Origin: SHZL01 sp035292625
GTDB lineage: Bacteria > Pseudomonadota > Gammaproteobacteria > Xanthomonadales > SZUA-36
DNA length: 64,000 nt
Reading direction: 5' to 3'
Assembly: GCA_035292625.1 (NCBI GenBank)
Contig: DATDPS010000056.1
Span: forward strand, 37,836 to 101,835
Shown here: piece after piece, positions 51,143-59,793 of the stretch
Position numbering within the stretch: position 1 is the first letter of the stretch
How the letters are laid out: each line of letters begins with the position of its first letter
Position numbers and translations under genes: made by a program
The notes under the pieces: generated by a model
The model's input: the letters and a program-made list of their open reading frames with translations, nothing else
Database searches by the model: none
What the model was told of the DNA's origin: nothing

Positions 51143-52417
51143 CTAGAGCAACATTGCACGAACACGTTCGAGCGCGTCCACCAGCACGTCGACTTCCTCG
51201 CGCGTGTTGTAGAGTCCAAAGGAAGCCCTGGCCGTTGCGGGAACTCCGAAAAAGTTCATCAGCGGCATGGTGCAGTGATGTCCGGTGCGCAATGCCACGC
51301 CGAAATGGTCGACCAGGGTTCCGAGGTCGTGGGGATGAGTCCCTTCCAGCGTAAAGCTGATGACGCCTGCCTTGTCAGCGGCAGTGCCGATGATCTGCAA
51401 ACCTTCCACGCCCGACAGCCTGGATGTGGCGTAACGCAGAACATCAAGTTCATGCGCGGACACTGCGTCCATCCCTAGTTGCTGCAGGTATCCGACAGCT
51501 GCTCCGAGCCCCACCGCACCTGCAATATTGGGCGTCCCGGCCTCGAATTTTGCTGGTAGTTCGTTGTACTCTGTTTTCTCAAAGCTCACGGTGCGGATCA
51601 TTTCACCCCCACCTTGCCATGGCGGCATGTCTTCCAGGATCCGCTGGCGCGCCCACAAAGCTCCGATACCAGTCGGGCCGTACATTTTGTGACCCGACAG
51701 GCAGTAGAAGTCGCAGCCCAGGTCTTGCACATCCACGCTGGCATGCGGCATGGCCTGCGCACCATCAACCAGCACCGGAATGCCGTGCTTCCGGCTCATG
51801 GCACAAATGGTCCTGACCGGGTTGATGGTTCCCAGCGCATTGGAAATGTGCACCACCGCAAGTAACCTGACTCGCTCCGACAGCATGCTGTCCAGTTCGT
51901 CCAGCAGCAATTCGCCGCGCTGGTTGATCGGCGCCACGCGCAGAGTGGCTCCGGTTTGCTCACACACCAACTGCCACGGCACGATATTGGAATGGTGCTC
52001 CATGTGGGTGATGATAATTTCATCACCGGGTCCAAACCGTGAACGCGCGAAGCTCTGCGCAACGAGGTTGACGGATTCCGTCGTGCCACGGGTAAAAACG
52101 ACTTCCCTGGTGGAGCCGGCATTGATGAACCCGGCCAGGGCAGCGCGCGCCGACTCGTAAAGGTCGGTCGCTTCCTGGCTCAGCGTGTGCACACCGCGAT
52201 GCACGTTGGCATTGTGCAGCCGGTAGAAAAGATCCGTCGCCTCGATCACGGCCAGTGGCCTTTGAGCGGACGCTGCAGTGTCAAGGTAGACCAGCGGCTT
52301 GCCATGAACCTGCCGCGACAGGATGGGAAAATCGCGCCGGACTCGCACGATATCCAGAGGCTGCATTACGCCGGCCCGCGCCGTGATTTCATTTGCCATA
52401 CATGGTTCAGGCTGCAT
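51143..52417 (-). CDS. sufS: Cysteine desulfurase SufS
   Basis: PLP enzyme that takes sulfur from cysteine for Fe-S assembly. 424 residues from ATG 52417, chosen for its GGAGG site 9 nt upstream; ATG at 52399 or 52366 would also work. Motifs: DTAASAQRP, THMEHHSNIVPWQ, PLP Lys in CLSGHKMYGPTGIGALW, and active Cys in LRTGHHCTMPLMNFFGV (type II, SufS). Overlaps sufD by 11 bp. The usual sulfur-acceptor partner (SufE or SufU) is not next to it. Confidence 0.95.
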   Translation of the reverse strand: MQPEPCMANEITARAGVMQPLDIVRVRRDFPILSRQVHGKPLVYLDTAASAQRPLAVIEATDLFYRLHNANVHRGVHTLSQEATDLYESARAALAGFINAGSTREVVFTRGTTESVNLVAQSFARSRFGPGDEIIITHMEHHSNIVPWQLVCEQTGATLRVAPINQRGELLLDELDSMLSERVRLLAVVHISNALGTINPVRTICAMSRKHGIPVLVDGAQAMPHASVDVQDLGCDFYCLSGHKMYGPTGIGALWARQRILEDMPPWQGGGEMIRTVSFEKTEYNELPAKFEAGTPNIAGAVGLGAAVGYLQQLGMDAVSAHELDVLRYATSRLSGVEGLQIIGTAADKAGVISFTLEGTHPHDLGTLVDHFGVALRTGHHCTMPLMNFFGVPATARASFGLYNTREEVDVLVDALERVRAMLL

Positions 52418-53816
52418 TGGAATTTTCCTCCACGATGTTCAAACCGGACACGGCTGCATCCAATAAACCAGCGATCTGTTCACCCAGCGCGAGGTCGGAG
52501 ATACGGGAGCTGACCGCACGGCAAAAAGCCGTTGTCAGCATGCGCCGGGCATCGGCTTTCGCCAGCCCACGGCTGCGCAGGTAAAACACGGCCTGCTCAT
52601 CCAGCTGGCCGACCGTTGCCCCGTGGCTGGCCTCCACTTCATCGGCGTAAATTTCGAGCTCCGGCTTGGTGTCCATTTCGGCCAGATCGGAAAGCAGCAG
52701 ATTGGCGTTTGATTGCCGTACCCTGGAGCCATCCGCTCCTGGCCGTATCAGTGCTTTGCCGTTGAAGACCCCGCGGCTGCTGCCGCCCAGCACACCCCGG
52801 AAAAATTGCTCGCTGGAACAAGCGGGCGCCTCGTGATCGACGCATATATGGTGGTCGACCAGCCGCTCTCCATCCAGTACGAAAGCGCCGTTCAATTCCG
52901 CGCGAGCGCCCGGTCCGGCCAGCCGGCAATACAGGTCGTGCCTCACCAGTCCACCGCCGATATCAATTCCGGCATAGGTGTAGGTGCTGTCCGCAGCCTG
53001 ATATACATCGCTGAAGGTCAACAGGACACTGTTGTCCGCATCCTGTTGCACGCGGAAATGATGCAATTGTGCGTTCTTGCCCAGGTCGGCTTGCATCACC
53101 AGGTTCAAGCCTTGGCCGCCCGAACTTGACGGTGGTTCAACAGCCACCTGTCCTTGCATGCTCAGGTGCTGCTCGAGCAGGTTCAGGCGGGCGCCCTCCT
53201 CCAGCAACACGATGAGGCGAAAATTCGCCAACCTGGAAATTCGGCCATCGGCCTGCGCCCATTGGGCAAGACAGGTTCCACCATCGACTCCGGCCGCGAC
53301 ATGGATCACGACACCCTGATCCAGCAACGCGGTATTCAGCGCTGCAAAAGCCCGGCTTCGGCCGCTGAAATCCACCGCCTCGAGCATGCGGCGCAAACGC
53401 TCATGGCCGTCGTCCATCAATCCGGTGACTGCATCCCTGAACGTACTCAGGATGACCCCCTCGGGTGCAGCCTGTTCCAGCCAGTGGAGACTGCCGCACC
53501 GGAATCCAAAACCATAGCCTTCAAACCCGGCCAGGGGCGTATTCCAGTCCTGCGCATCGGCGGCCGCGGACGCCACAGTGGGTTTCCCATCTATTTCACG
53601 CAGCTGTTCGAGCCGTCTCAGGGAAGTATATTTCCAGGCCTCATCCTTGTTGCCGGGCAGGCCGTTCTTCAGCAGTTCACGCGCCGCGGCGGCGCGCAGC
53701 GACGGCAACCAACCCGTTCCGTTCGTTGTGGCGACGGCATGCATGGACGCGGCCCACTGCTGTGGCAGTCGTTCAGCATGGGCGTTAAGTGAAGATTCCA
53801 TTACCGCAGCTTCCAC
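52407..53816 (-). CDS. sufD: Fe-S cluster assembly protein SufD
   Basis: Scaffold partner of SufB in the SufBC2D complex. 469 residues, GTG 53816 directly after the sufC stop. The C-terminal beta-helix region carries DHHICVDHEAPACSSEQFFR, followed by GVFNGKALIRPGADGSR, LLLSDLAEMDTKPELEIYAD and EVEASHGATVGQLDEQAVFY, all characteristic. His in SHGATVG (SufD His360 of E. coli) is present. N-terminal part is more divergent, as usual. Confidence 0.95.
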   Translation of the reverse strand: MEAAVMESSLNAHAERLPQQWAASMHAVATTNGTGWLPSLRAAAARELLKNGLPGNKDEAWKYTSLRRLEQLREIDGKPTVASAAADAQDWNTPLAGFEGYGFGFRCGSLHWLEQAAPEGVILSTFRDAVTGLMDDGHERLRRMLEAVDFSGRSRAFAALNTALLDQGVVIHVAAGVDGGTCLAQWAQADGRISRLANFRLIVLLEEGARLNLLEQHLSMQGQVAVEPPSSSGGQGLNLVMQADLGKNAQLHHFRVQQDADNSVLLTFSDVYQAADSTYTYAGIDIGGGLVRHDLYCRLAGPGARAELNGAFVLDGERLVDHHICVDHEAPACSSEQFFRGVLGGSSRGVFNGKALIRPGADGSRVRQSNANLLLSDLAEMDTKPELEIYADEVEASHGATVGQLDEQAVFYLRSRGLAKADARRMLTTAFCRAVSSRISDLALGEQIAGLLDAAVSGLNIVEENSNAA

Positions 53817-54614
53817 TCAGGCGCTTGCCCGCTGCTGCAGCGATGCAATACCGCCCTGTTCGAGCCAGGTGTAGCCCTGCTCTTCCAGCTTGATGGCCAG
53901 CTCTGCATCGCCGCTGGCTGCAATCCTGCCATCGGCCAGCACATGTACCTTGTCCGGAACGATGTATTCGAGCAAGCGCTGGTAGTGGGTAATTACGATG
54001 ATGGCGCGGTCGGAGCTGCGTAATCGGTTCACGCCCTCTGCCACCAGGCGCAAGGCATCGATATCAAGGCCCGAATCCGTTTCATCCAGTATCGCCAACG
54101 TTGGTTCAAGCACGGCCATCTGGAAAATCTCGTTGCGCTTTTTCTCTCCGCCGGAGAAGCCTTCGTTCACCGCGCGATGCAGCAAGTCATCACTGATGTG
54201 GAGAATCTCCAGTTTTTCGCGCACCAGGCGCAGGAATTCGATCGAATCGAGTTCCGGCAGTCCCCGGTATTTCCGCTGCGCATTCAGTGCCGCGCGCAGG
54301 AAATACGTGTTGTTCACGCCGGGAATTTCAACCGGGTACTGGAAGGCCAAAAAAACGCCTTCACAGGCGCGTTCTTCCGGCGAAAGTTCCAACAGGTTGC
54401 GACCGCGAAAACGCACCTCACCGGCGGTGACTTCGTAGCCTTCCCGTCCGGCGATGACATTCCCCAGCGTGCTTTTGCCAGCGCCGTTCGGGCCCATGAT
54501 GGCATGCACCTCACCGGCGCGGACTTCTAGATTGACGCCTTTGAGGATGGCTTTGCCAGCGACAGTTACGTGCAGGTTTCTGACTTCCAACATGGCTTGT
54601 TCGTTATTTCTCAT
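53817..54614 (-). CDS. sufC: Fe-S cluster assembly ATPase SufC
   Basis: ABC-type ATPase that drives conformational change of SufBC2D. From ATG 54614 it has 265 residues; an ATG at 54593 (MLEVRNLHV) is equally possible. Walker A GPNGAGKSTL, Q loop AFQYPVEIPGV, the SufC-type signature FSGGEKKRNEIFQMA, Walker B ILDETDSGLDIDAL and switch His in VITHYQRLL. A 104-nt nested hairpin lies between sufB and sufC. Confidence 0.96.
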   Translation of the reverse strand: MRNNEQAMLEVRNLHVTVAGKAILKGVNLEVRAGEVHAIMGPNGAGKSTLGNVIAGREGYEVTAGEVRFRGRNLLELSPEERACEGVFLAFQYPVEIPGVNNTYFLRAALNAQRKYRGLPELDSIEFLRLVREKLEILHISDDLLHRAVNEGFSGGEKKRNEIFQMAVLEPTLAILDETDSGLDIDALRLVAEGVNRLRSSDRAIIVITHYQRLLEYIVPDKVHVLADGRIAASGDAELAIKLEEQGYTWLEQGGIASLQQRASA

Positions 54615-54647
54615 CTTCAAACTCGCATAATGATAGATACCGGTTCG

Positions 54648-54751
54648 GAGGCGTCGGGTGCTTCCTTACAGGACACGCTCCAGCCGCCCCTGGGCGCTCG
54701 GTAATTTGTTCCCGACAAATTACGGTCCTGTAAGGAAGCACCCGACACCTC
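54648..54751. repeat. Nested hairpin between sufB and sufC
   Basis: Outer arms 54648-54674 and 54725-54751 pair over 26 of 27 positions (22 contiguous). Within the 50-nt loop, GTAATTTGT and ACAAATTAC form a second perfect 9-bp hairpin with 5-nt loop. On the transcript (minus strand) it begins two bases after the sufB stop codon and ends 33 nt before the sufC ATG. It has no T tract. It could stabilise sufB mRNA, tune sufC translation or mark an RNase site. Confidence 0.9.
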
Positions 54752-54753
54752 TC

Positions 54754-56229
54754 TTAACCGACAGCGCCTTCGAGGCTGACCTCGAGCAGGGCCTTGGCTT
54801 CCACTGCAAATTCCATCGGCAATTCCCTGAACACCTGTTTGCAAAAACCGTCCACGATCATGGACACGGCGTTTTCTTCGGAGATTCCGCGCTGCAGGCA
54901 ATAAAACAACTGGTCTTCGCCAATGCGGGACGTGGTGGCCTCGTGCTCCACTTGCGCCGTTGCATTACCAACCTCTATGTAGGGAAACGTATGCGCCCCG
55001 CAGTTCTTGCCGATCAACATGGAGTCGCACTGGGTGTAATTCCGGGCGTTCTCGGCCCTGCGGGAAATACGCACCAGGCCGCGGTACGCGTTCTGCCCCT
55101 TGCCTGCCGAAATACCCTTGGAGATGGTTTTGCTGCGGGTATGCCGGCCGAGGTGGATCATCTTGGTGCCCGTGTCGGCCTGCTGGTGATTATTGGTCAG
55201 GGCTACCGAGTAGAACTCGCCAACCGAATGGTCACCGCGCAAAATGCAGGAGGGATATTTCCAGGTGATGGCCGAACCCGTTTCCACCTGGGTCCAGGAA
55301 ATGCGGGAATGATCACCGCGGCAATCGCCGCGCTTGGTGACGAAATTGTAGATACCACCCAGGCCATTTTCATCGCCCGGGTACCAGTTCTGCACCGTGG
55401 AATACTTGATGTTCGCATGCTCCAGTGCCACCAACTCCACCACCGCCGCATGCAACTGGTTCTCGTCGCGCATCGGCGCTGTGCAGCCTTCGAGATAGCT
55501 GACCTGGCTGCCCTCCTCGGCGATGATCAGCGTGCGCTCGAATTGACCGGTCTCCGCCGCGTTGATGCGAAAGTAGGTCGAGAGCTCCATCGGGCAGCGC
55601 ACGCCCTTGGGGATGAACACGAAACTGCCATCCGAAAACACCGCCGAATTGAGCGCGGCAAAGAAATTGTCGCGACTGGGCACCACGGTGCCAAGGTATT
55701 TGCGCACCAGATCCGGATACTCCCTGGCCGCCTCGGAAAACGAGCAGAAAATCACCCCGACTTTTTGCAGTTCGGCCCGAAACGTCGTGGCCACGGAGAC
55801 CGAGTCGAACACGGCGTCCACGGCGACCCCGGCCAGGCGCGCACGTTCATGCAGCGGAACTCCCAGCTTGTCATAGGTCTCCAGCAACTTGGGATCGACT
55901 TCGTCCAGGCTTTGCGGACGATCCTTATCCAACCGTGGTGACGAAAAATAGGAAATGGCCTGGAAATCGATCGGTGCGATATTCAGGTGGGCCCATCGCG
56001 GCTGGGGCATTTTCAGCCATTGCCGGTAGGCTTTCAGACGCCATTCGAGCAACCACACGGGTTCCTTCTTACGCGCGGAAATCCACCTGACCACGTCCTC
56101 GTTCAATCCCGGAGGTACCGTGTCCGATTCAATATCGGTAACAAACCCGTGGCGGTATTTTTTGTTGACGAAATGCTCCACGGAGGTATCGGCGCCACTG
56201 AACACTTCACTTTTCACGCTGGTCTCCAT
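54754..56229 (-). CDS. sufB: Fe-S cluster assembly protein SufB
   Basis: Main scaffold subunit on which the cluster forms. 491 residues from ATG 56229, which shares one base with the regulator's stop (TGATG). Clear SufB motifs: DSVSVATTFRAELQKVGVIF, FIPKGVRCPMELSTYFRIN, YLEGCTAPM, and TKRGDCRGDHSRISWTQVET with the conserved Cys thought to bind the nascent cluster, then SDSMLIG-type CDSMLIGKNCGAHTFPY. The frame stays open 59 codons upstream but that is the regulator gene. Confidence 0.97.
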   Translation of the reverse strand: METSVKSEVFSGADTSVEHFVNKKYRHGFVTDIESDTVPPGLNEDVVRWISARKKEPVWLLEWRLKAYRQWLKMPQPRWAHLNIAPIDFQAISYFSSPRLDKDRPQSLDEVDPKLLETYDKLGVPLHERARLAGVAVDAVFDSVSVATTFRAELQKVGVIFCSFSEAAREYPDLVRKYLGTVVPSRDNFFAALNSAVFSDGSFVFIPKGVRCPMELSTYFRINAAETGQFERTLIIAEEGSQVSYLEGCTAPMRDENQLHAAVVELVALEHANIKYSTVQNWYPGDENGLGGIYNFVTKRGDCRGDHSRISWTQVETGSAITWKYPSCILRGDHSVGEFYSVALTNNHQQADTGTKMIHLGRHTRSKTISKGISAGKGQNAYRGLVRISRRAENARNYTQCDSMLIGKNCGAHTFPYIEVGNATAQVEHEATTSRIGEDQLFYCLQRGISEENAVSMIVDGFCKQVFRELPMEFAVEAKALLEVSLEGAVG

Positions 56230-56675
56230 CACATCGTATTCATTGTCGCAATGCGCAACATGCCGGGAGCCTTCCTCAGCGGTCCGGACATTTCCGCCAG
56301 GCTGACCTCGGCCAATGCGCGCGCCACGGCCAGACTGATCCGCTGCCAGTTGCCGCGCAGATTGCAATTGTCTTCCTGGTGACAGAGGCCCGGTTCGACG
56401 CTGCACTCGGTCATGGCAATAGGCCCCTCAATGGCCGCAATGACCTCAGCCACGCTGATGCCTGCCGCCGGCCGGCTGACCCGGTAACCACCACTGGCGC
56501 CGCGATAGGACTGCACCAGGTCGGCGCCGGCAAGAAGTTTCAGCACTTTGCTGGCAGTTGGCACTTCGACATGAATGCGATCAGCCAACATGTTCGCGCT
56601 CAGCGTTTCACCGTCGCGGGTCAGTTCCACCATCAGCAGAATTGCGTAATCGGTCATTTTTGAAATGCGCAGCAT
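56229..56675 (-). CDS. Rrf2-family SUF system regulator
   Basis: 148-residue winged-helix regulator of the IscR/Rrf2 family, of the group that heads SUF operons in Xanthomonas and other gammaproteobacteria. MTDYAILLMVELTRDGETLS and TASKVLKLLAGADLVQSYRG form the DNA-binding domain; GPIAMTECSVEPGLCHQEDN holds Cys91 and Cys98, with Cys104 following, as for a [2Fe-2S] sensor. It probably represses the suf operon when cluster-loaded and binds the dyad 41 bp upstream of its own start. Confidence 0.9.
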   Translation of the reverse strand: MLRISKMTDYAILLMVELTRDGETLSANMLADRIHVEVPTASKVLKLLAGADLVQSYRGASGGYRVSRPAAGISVAEVIAAIEGPIAMTECSVEPGLCHQEDNCNLRGNWQRISLAVARALAEVSLAEMSGPLRKAPGMLRIATMNTM

Positions 56676-56715
56676 AGTGTGCTATCCGTTTCTGCCTTCA
56701 ATTCAGGACATTTAA

Positions 56716-56736
56716 ATAGTACCACATCAGTCCTAT
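56716..56736 (-). promoter_or_regulatory. Candidate operator of the SUF regulator
   Basis: ATAGNAC-N7-GTNCTAT is a perfect dyad (ATAGTACCACATCAGTCCTAT on the plus strand), 21 bp long, placed 41 bp before the regulator's ATG. On the minus strand TTGATA lies just upstream and TATTTA overlaps the end of the dyad (17-bp spacing), so occupancy would block a sigma-70 promoter. Spacing and symmetry resemble IscR-type sites. Confidence 0.6.
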
Positions 56737-56828
56737 ATCAAGTACCTGGGAATTTCCGGCTGGCATTCAAAGTTTCCAGCGCTCCGCGCATAATCAATCA
56801 GATGCACAACATTTCCCCGGCCAGTACC

Positions 56829-56886
56829 AGGGCCTGTTAACATTTACCCAGTCACAGCGGCGATCGTGTAAATGTTAACAGGCCCT
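56829..56886. repeat. Inverted repeat containing the amgK start codon
   Basis: Perfect 19-bp arms, 56829-56847 and 56868-56886 (AGGGCCTGTTAACATTTAC and its complement), separated by 20 nt. The ATG of amgK at 56872 lies in the right arm, so a folded transcript that includes the left arm would hide the start. The loop lacks a recognisable ligand motif. Confidence 0.9.
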
Positions 56887-57870
56887 AGCACACCGGCTGA
56901 ACGCCTGGCATCCAAACGCCTGGATGCCGCACGTTCCTGGGCCGCTGGCGTACTTGGGCTGCCTTCGGTTGCGCTCAACCCGGTTTCGGGCGATGCCAGT
57001 TTTCGGCGTTATTTTCGCTTGCTGACTCAAAACGGTTCCCTGATCCTGATGGATGCGCCACCCCAGCAGGAAAACATGGCTTCCTTTGTCGATATCGATG
57101 CGCGCCTGCTGCAGTCGGGTCTACGTGCGCCGCGGATCCTGCATTGCGACCTGCAGCAGGGTTTCGGACTGCTGGAGGATTTTGGCGACCGGCTGTACCG
57201 CGAAGTGTTGAACACCGACACGGCCGGGGCTTTTTTCCCCGGCTTGCTAGAGCTCCTGGCCCGGATGGCCAGTAACACCGACTGCTCCGGCCTGCCGCGC
57301 TACGATGACGCCCGCTTGCAGGCCGAATTGGACCTGTTCACGGAGTGGTATCTCGCGCGGCATCGGCAGAAAACCCTGGGAGTGCCGGAGGTGGCTTGCT
57401 GGCAATCCCTGTGCCATGAACTGAAACGTTCTGCCGCCGCCCAACCGCAGGTATTTGTGCACCGTGATTTCCACTCCTGCAATCTGCTCTACCAGGAGGG
57501 TCAGGCTGCGGGAATCATCGATTTCCAGGACGCGGTCCAGGGGCCCGTGAGCTACGATTTCGTTTCTTTGTTGTGGGACCGCTACATCTCCTGGCCACGA
57601 TCGCAACTGGAACAGTGGATGGAAACCTTCCGGCTGATGCTGGAGCTGGAAATGGAACCCGCCGCTTGGGTGCGCTATTGCGACCTGATGGGCTTGCAAC
57701 GCAACCTCAAGATCGTGGGAATTTTTTCCCGGCTGCATTGCCGGGATGGTAAAGCGGGTTACCTGGAAATGATTCCGCGCTTTTACCGCTACCTGCTGGA
57801 TGTCTTACCACGCTACCCAGAGTTCACTGACTGTCATGCACTGCTGGAGCAACCAGAATGCGCGCCATGA
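56872..57870 (+). CDS. amgK: N-acetylmuramate/N-acetylglucosamine kinase AmgK
   Basis: Phosphorylates the anomeric carbon of MurNAc (and GlcNAc) in the peptidoglycan recycling route that bypasses de novo UDP-MurNAc synthesis, known from Pseudomonas. 332 residues, aminoglycoside-phosphotransferase fold: SGDASFRRYFRL, FGLLEDFGDRLY, catalytic VHRDFHSCNLLY and metal site IIDFQDAVQGP. The only usable ATG (56872) sits in an inverted-repeat arm; the distance from it to SGDAS fits family members. Overlaps murU by 13 bp. Confidence 0.92.
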   Translation: MLTGPSTPAERLASKRLDAARSWAAGVLGLPSVALNPVSGDASFRRYFRLLTQNGSLILMDAPPQQENMASFVDIDARLLQSGLRAPRILHCDLQQGFGLLEDFGDRLYREVLNTDTAGAFFPGLLELLARMASNTDCSGLPRYDDARLQAELDLFTEWYLARHRQKTLGVPEVACWQSLCHELKRSAAAQPQVFVHRDFHSCNLLYQEGQAAGIIDFQDAVQGPVSYDFVSLLWDRYISWPRSQLEQWMETFRLMLELEMEPAAWVRYCDLMGLQRNLKIVGIFSRLHCRDGKAGYLEMIPRFYRYLLDVLPRYPEFTDCHALLEQPECAP

Positions 57871-58544
57871 TTCTCGCCGCAGGCCGCGGTGAAAGGTTGC
57901 GTCCCTTGACGGACGAGCGGCCCAAGCCGCTGCTCGACGTGGGTGGCCGGCCCTTGATTGAATACCATCTCGAACATCTCGCCAATGCGGGCTTTCACGA
58001 TATCGTGATCAACCAGGGCCACATGGGCGACCTGTTACGGCAAGTGATCGGCGATGGCGAGCGCTGGCGCGTGCGCATCCACTGGTCAAATGAACAGCCC
58101 CGGGCACTCGAAACGGGTGGCGGCATTTTCCAGGCATTGCCCATGCTTGGCCCGGCGCCCTTCCTGGTAATCAACGGTGATGTGTGGACGGACTACCCAC
58201 TCTCGCGGCTGCGCGCCGTCAAGTGCGACTGGGCGCACCTCGTGCTCATAAGGAACCCGGATCACAACCCCGGCGGAGATTTTTCCCTGCACGGCGCAAG
58301 GCTGAGCAACACGGGTGAGGCGCTGCATACCTTCGCGGGTATCGGTGTCTATCACTCCCGCCTGTTCTCTCACTGTTCGCCTGGAAAGTTTTCCGTGGTG
58401 CCGCTGTTGCGCGCCGCAATCGACGAGCACCTGGTCAGCGGAGAGCTGTATTGCGGTGCCTGGGCGGATATCGGCAACCTGGAGCGCCTGGAAGCCGTCC
58501 GTTCAAGCATCGCACAAGCAGGAAGCACACCATCTGCGGGATGA
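57858..58544 (+). CDS. murU: N-acetylmuramate-1-phosphate uridylyltransferase MurU
   Basis: Converts MurNAc 1-phosphate and UTP to UDP-MurNAc, step two of the AmgK-MurU recycling route (confers fosfomycin tolerance in Pseudomonas). 228 residues: nucleotidyltransferase loop MILAAGRGERLRPLTDERPK, PLIEYHLEHL, ALETGGGIFQAL, and VINGDVWTDYPL with the metal-binding Asp. ATG 57858 overlaps the amgK end. Stands in the standard pair arrangement. Confidence 0.94.
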   Translation: MRAMILAAGRGERLRPLTDERPKPLLDVGGRPLIEYHLEHLANAGFHDIVINQGHMGDLLRQVIGDGERWRVRIHWSNEQPRALETGGGIFQALPMLGPAPFLVINGDVWTDYPLSRLRAVKCDWAHLVLIRNPDHNPGGDFSLHGARLSNTGEALHTFAGIGVYHSRLFSHCSPGKFSVVPLLRAAIDEHLVSGELYCGAWADIGNLERLEAVRSSIAQAGSTPSAG

Positions 58545-58628
58545 TTTATACTACCGGGCTAATAACCGTTTTTTCCGCCGGCGGCCCCAGGCACGGGCCG
58601 CACAGATTCCACCGAGGGAGACCAATCG

Positions 58629-59747
58629 ATGACCTTAACCGTGGCTGTGCTGCGAGAGCAGGCTGAGGGCGAACGCCGCGTGGCGCTGGATCCCGTCAAT
58701 GCCAGGAAACTGGCTGCGAGGGGGTTCAGGGTGCTGGTGCAAAACGGCGCCGGCCAGGCCGCTGGATTCACGGACAGGCAATATGCCGAGGCTGAAATGC
58801 TGGATGGCGCCGCGCAAATTCTTGCACAGGCCGATGTGTATCTGTGGGTTCAACCGCCTTCATCGCAGCTGTTGTCCGGCTTGCGGGAAGGCGCCCTGGC
58901 ACTCGGCATGGTGTTCCCCCACCGCAACCCGGATGTGATCCCGGCGCTGAACAGCCGCAAGGCCAGTTGCTGCGCAATGGAACTGGTGCCGCGTATCTCG
59001 CGCGCCCAGAGCATGGATGTGTTGTCATCTCAAGCCACCGTGGCTGGCTACGAGGCAGTGCTGCGCTCGGCTTCGCTGTCGCCACGCCTGATGCCCATGC
59101 TGACTACGGCGGCAGGAACCTTGCGACCCTCCACAGTGGTCGTGATCGGTGCGGGCGTCGCAGGCTTGCAGGCCATCGCCACGGCGCGGCGCCTTGGCGC
59201 ACGGGTGGAAGCCTACGACATTCGAGCCGCTGCCCGCGAGCAGGTTGAATCGCTGGGCGCCAGGATGATCGACACCGGGGTCAATGCCGAAGGCGAAGGC
59301 GGTTATGCCCGGGAGCTGACCGCCGATGAAAAGCAACAGCAGGCGGACAAGCTCGCTGAGCATCTGGCCAAGTGTGACGTGGTGATCTCAACCGCCTCGG
59401 TACCCGGCAAACCTGCCCCCAAGATCATCAGCCGGCGGATGGTGGAAAACATGCACCCGGGATCCGTGATCGTGGACCTGTCGGCCGAGTCAGGTGGCAA
59501 TTGCGAGCTGACCGAGCCGGGTAAAACCGTGCACCACAATGGCGTAACCATCGATGGTCCGCTCAACCTGGCCAGCCTGGCGGCAATTCATGCCAGCGAA
59601 ATGTACAGCAAGAACCTGATCAACCTGTTGGACCTGATGGTGAAAGATGATCGGCTCACTATCGACCGGAGCGATGAAGTCGTTGCGGGTTGCCTGCTCA
59701 CCCACGGCGGCGAGCTGGTGCACGAAACCACGGCCAAACAGCTCTAA
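58629..59747 (+). CDS. pntA: NAD(P) transhydrogenase subunit alpha part 1
   Basis: Soluble NAD(H)-binding domain I of the proton-translocating transhydrogenase, which makes NADPH from NADH using the proton gradient. 372 residues. Start MTLTVAVLREQAEGERRVAL follows GGGAG. Motifs: RISRAQSMDVLSSQATVAGY, the Rossmann loop VVIGAGVAGLQAIATARRLG, and the catalytic loop region ARELTADEKQQQADKLAEH. The membrane part of alpha is a separate gene (next), as in Rhodospirillum rather than E. coli. Confidence 0.95.
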   Translation: MTLTVAVLREQAEGERRVALDPVNARKLAARGFRVLVQNGAGQAAGFTDRQYAEAEMLDGAAQILAQADVYLWVQPPSSQLLSGLREGALALGMVFPHRNPDVIPALNSRKASCCAMELVPRISRAQSMDVLSSQATVAGYEAVLRSASLSPRLMPMLTTAAGTLRPSTVVVIGAGVAGLQAIATARRLGARVEAYDIRAAAREQVESLGARMIDTGVNAEGEGGYARELTADEKQQQADKLAEHLAKCDVVISTASVPGKPAPKIISRRMVENMHPGSVIVDLSAESGGNCELTEPGKTVHHNGVTIDGPLNLASLAAIHASEMYSKNLINLLDLMVKDDRLTIDRSDEVVAGCLLTHGGELVHETTAKQL

Positions 59748-59793
59748 AGCCAGGCAAAACAGGCCATAAAAGACCACTACACAGGATAAGCAC

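Noticed and set aside
54658..55941. Open frame of 427 codons on the plus strand opposite sufB
   Set aside because: sufB is certain; the antisense product is low-complexity and without family features.
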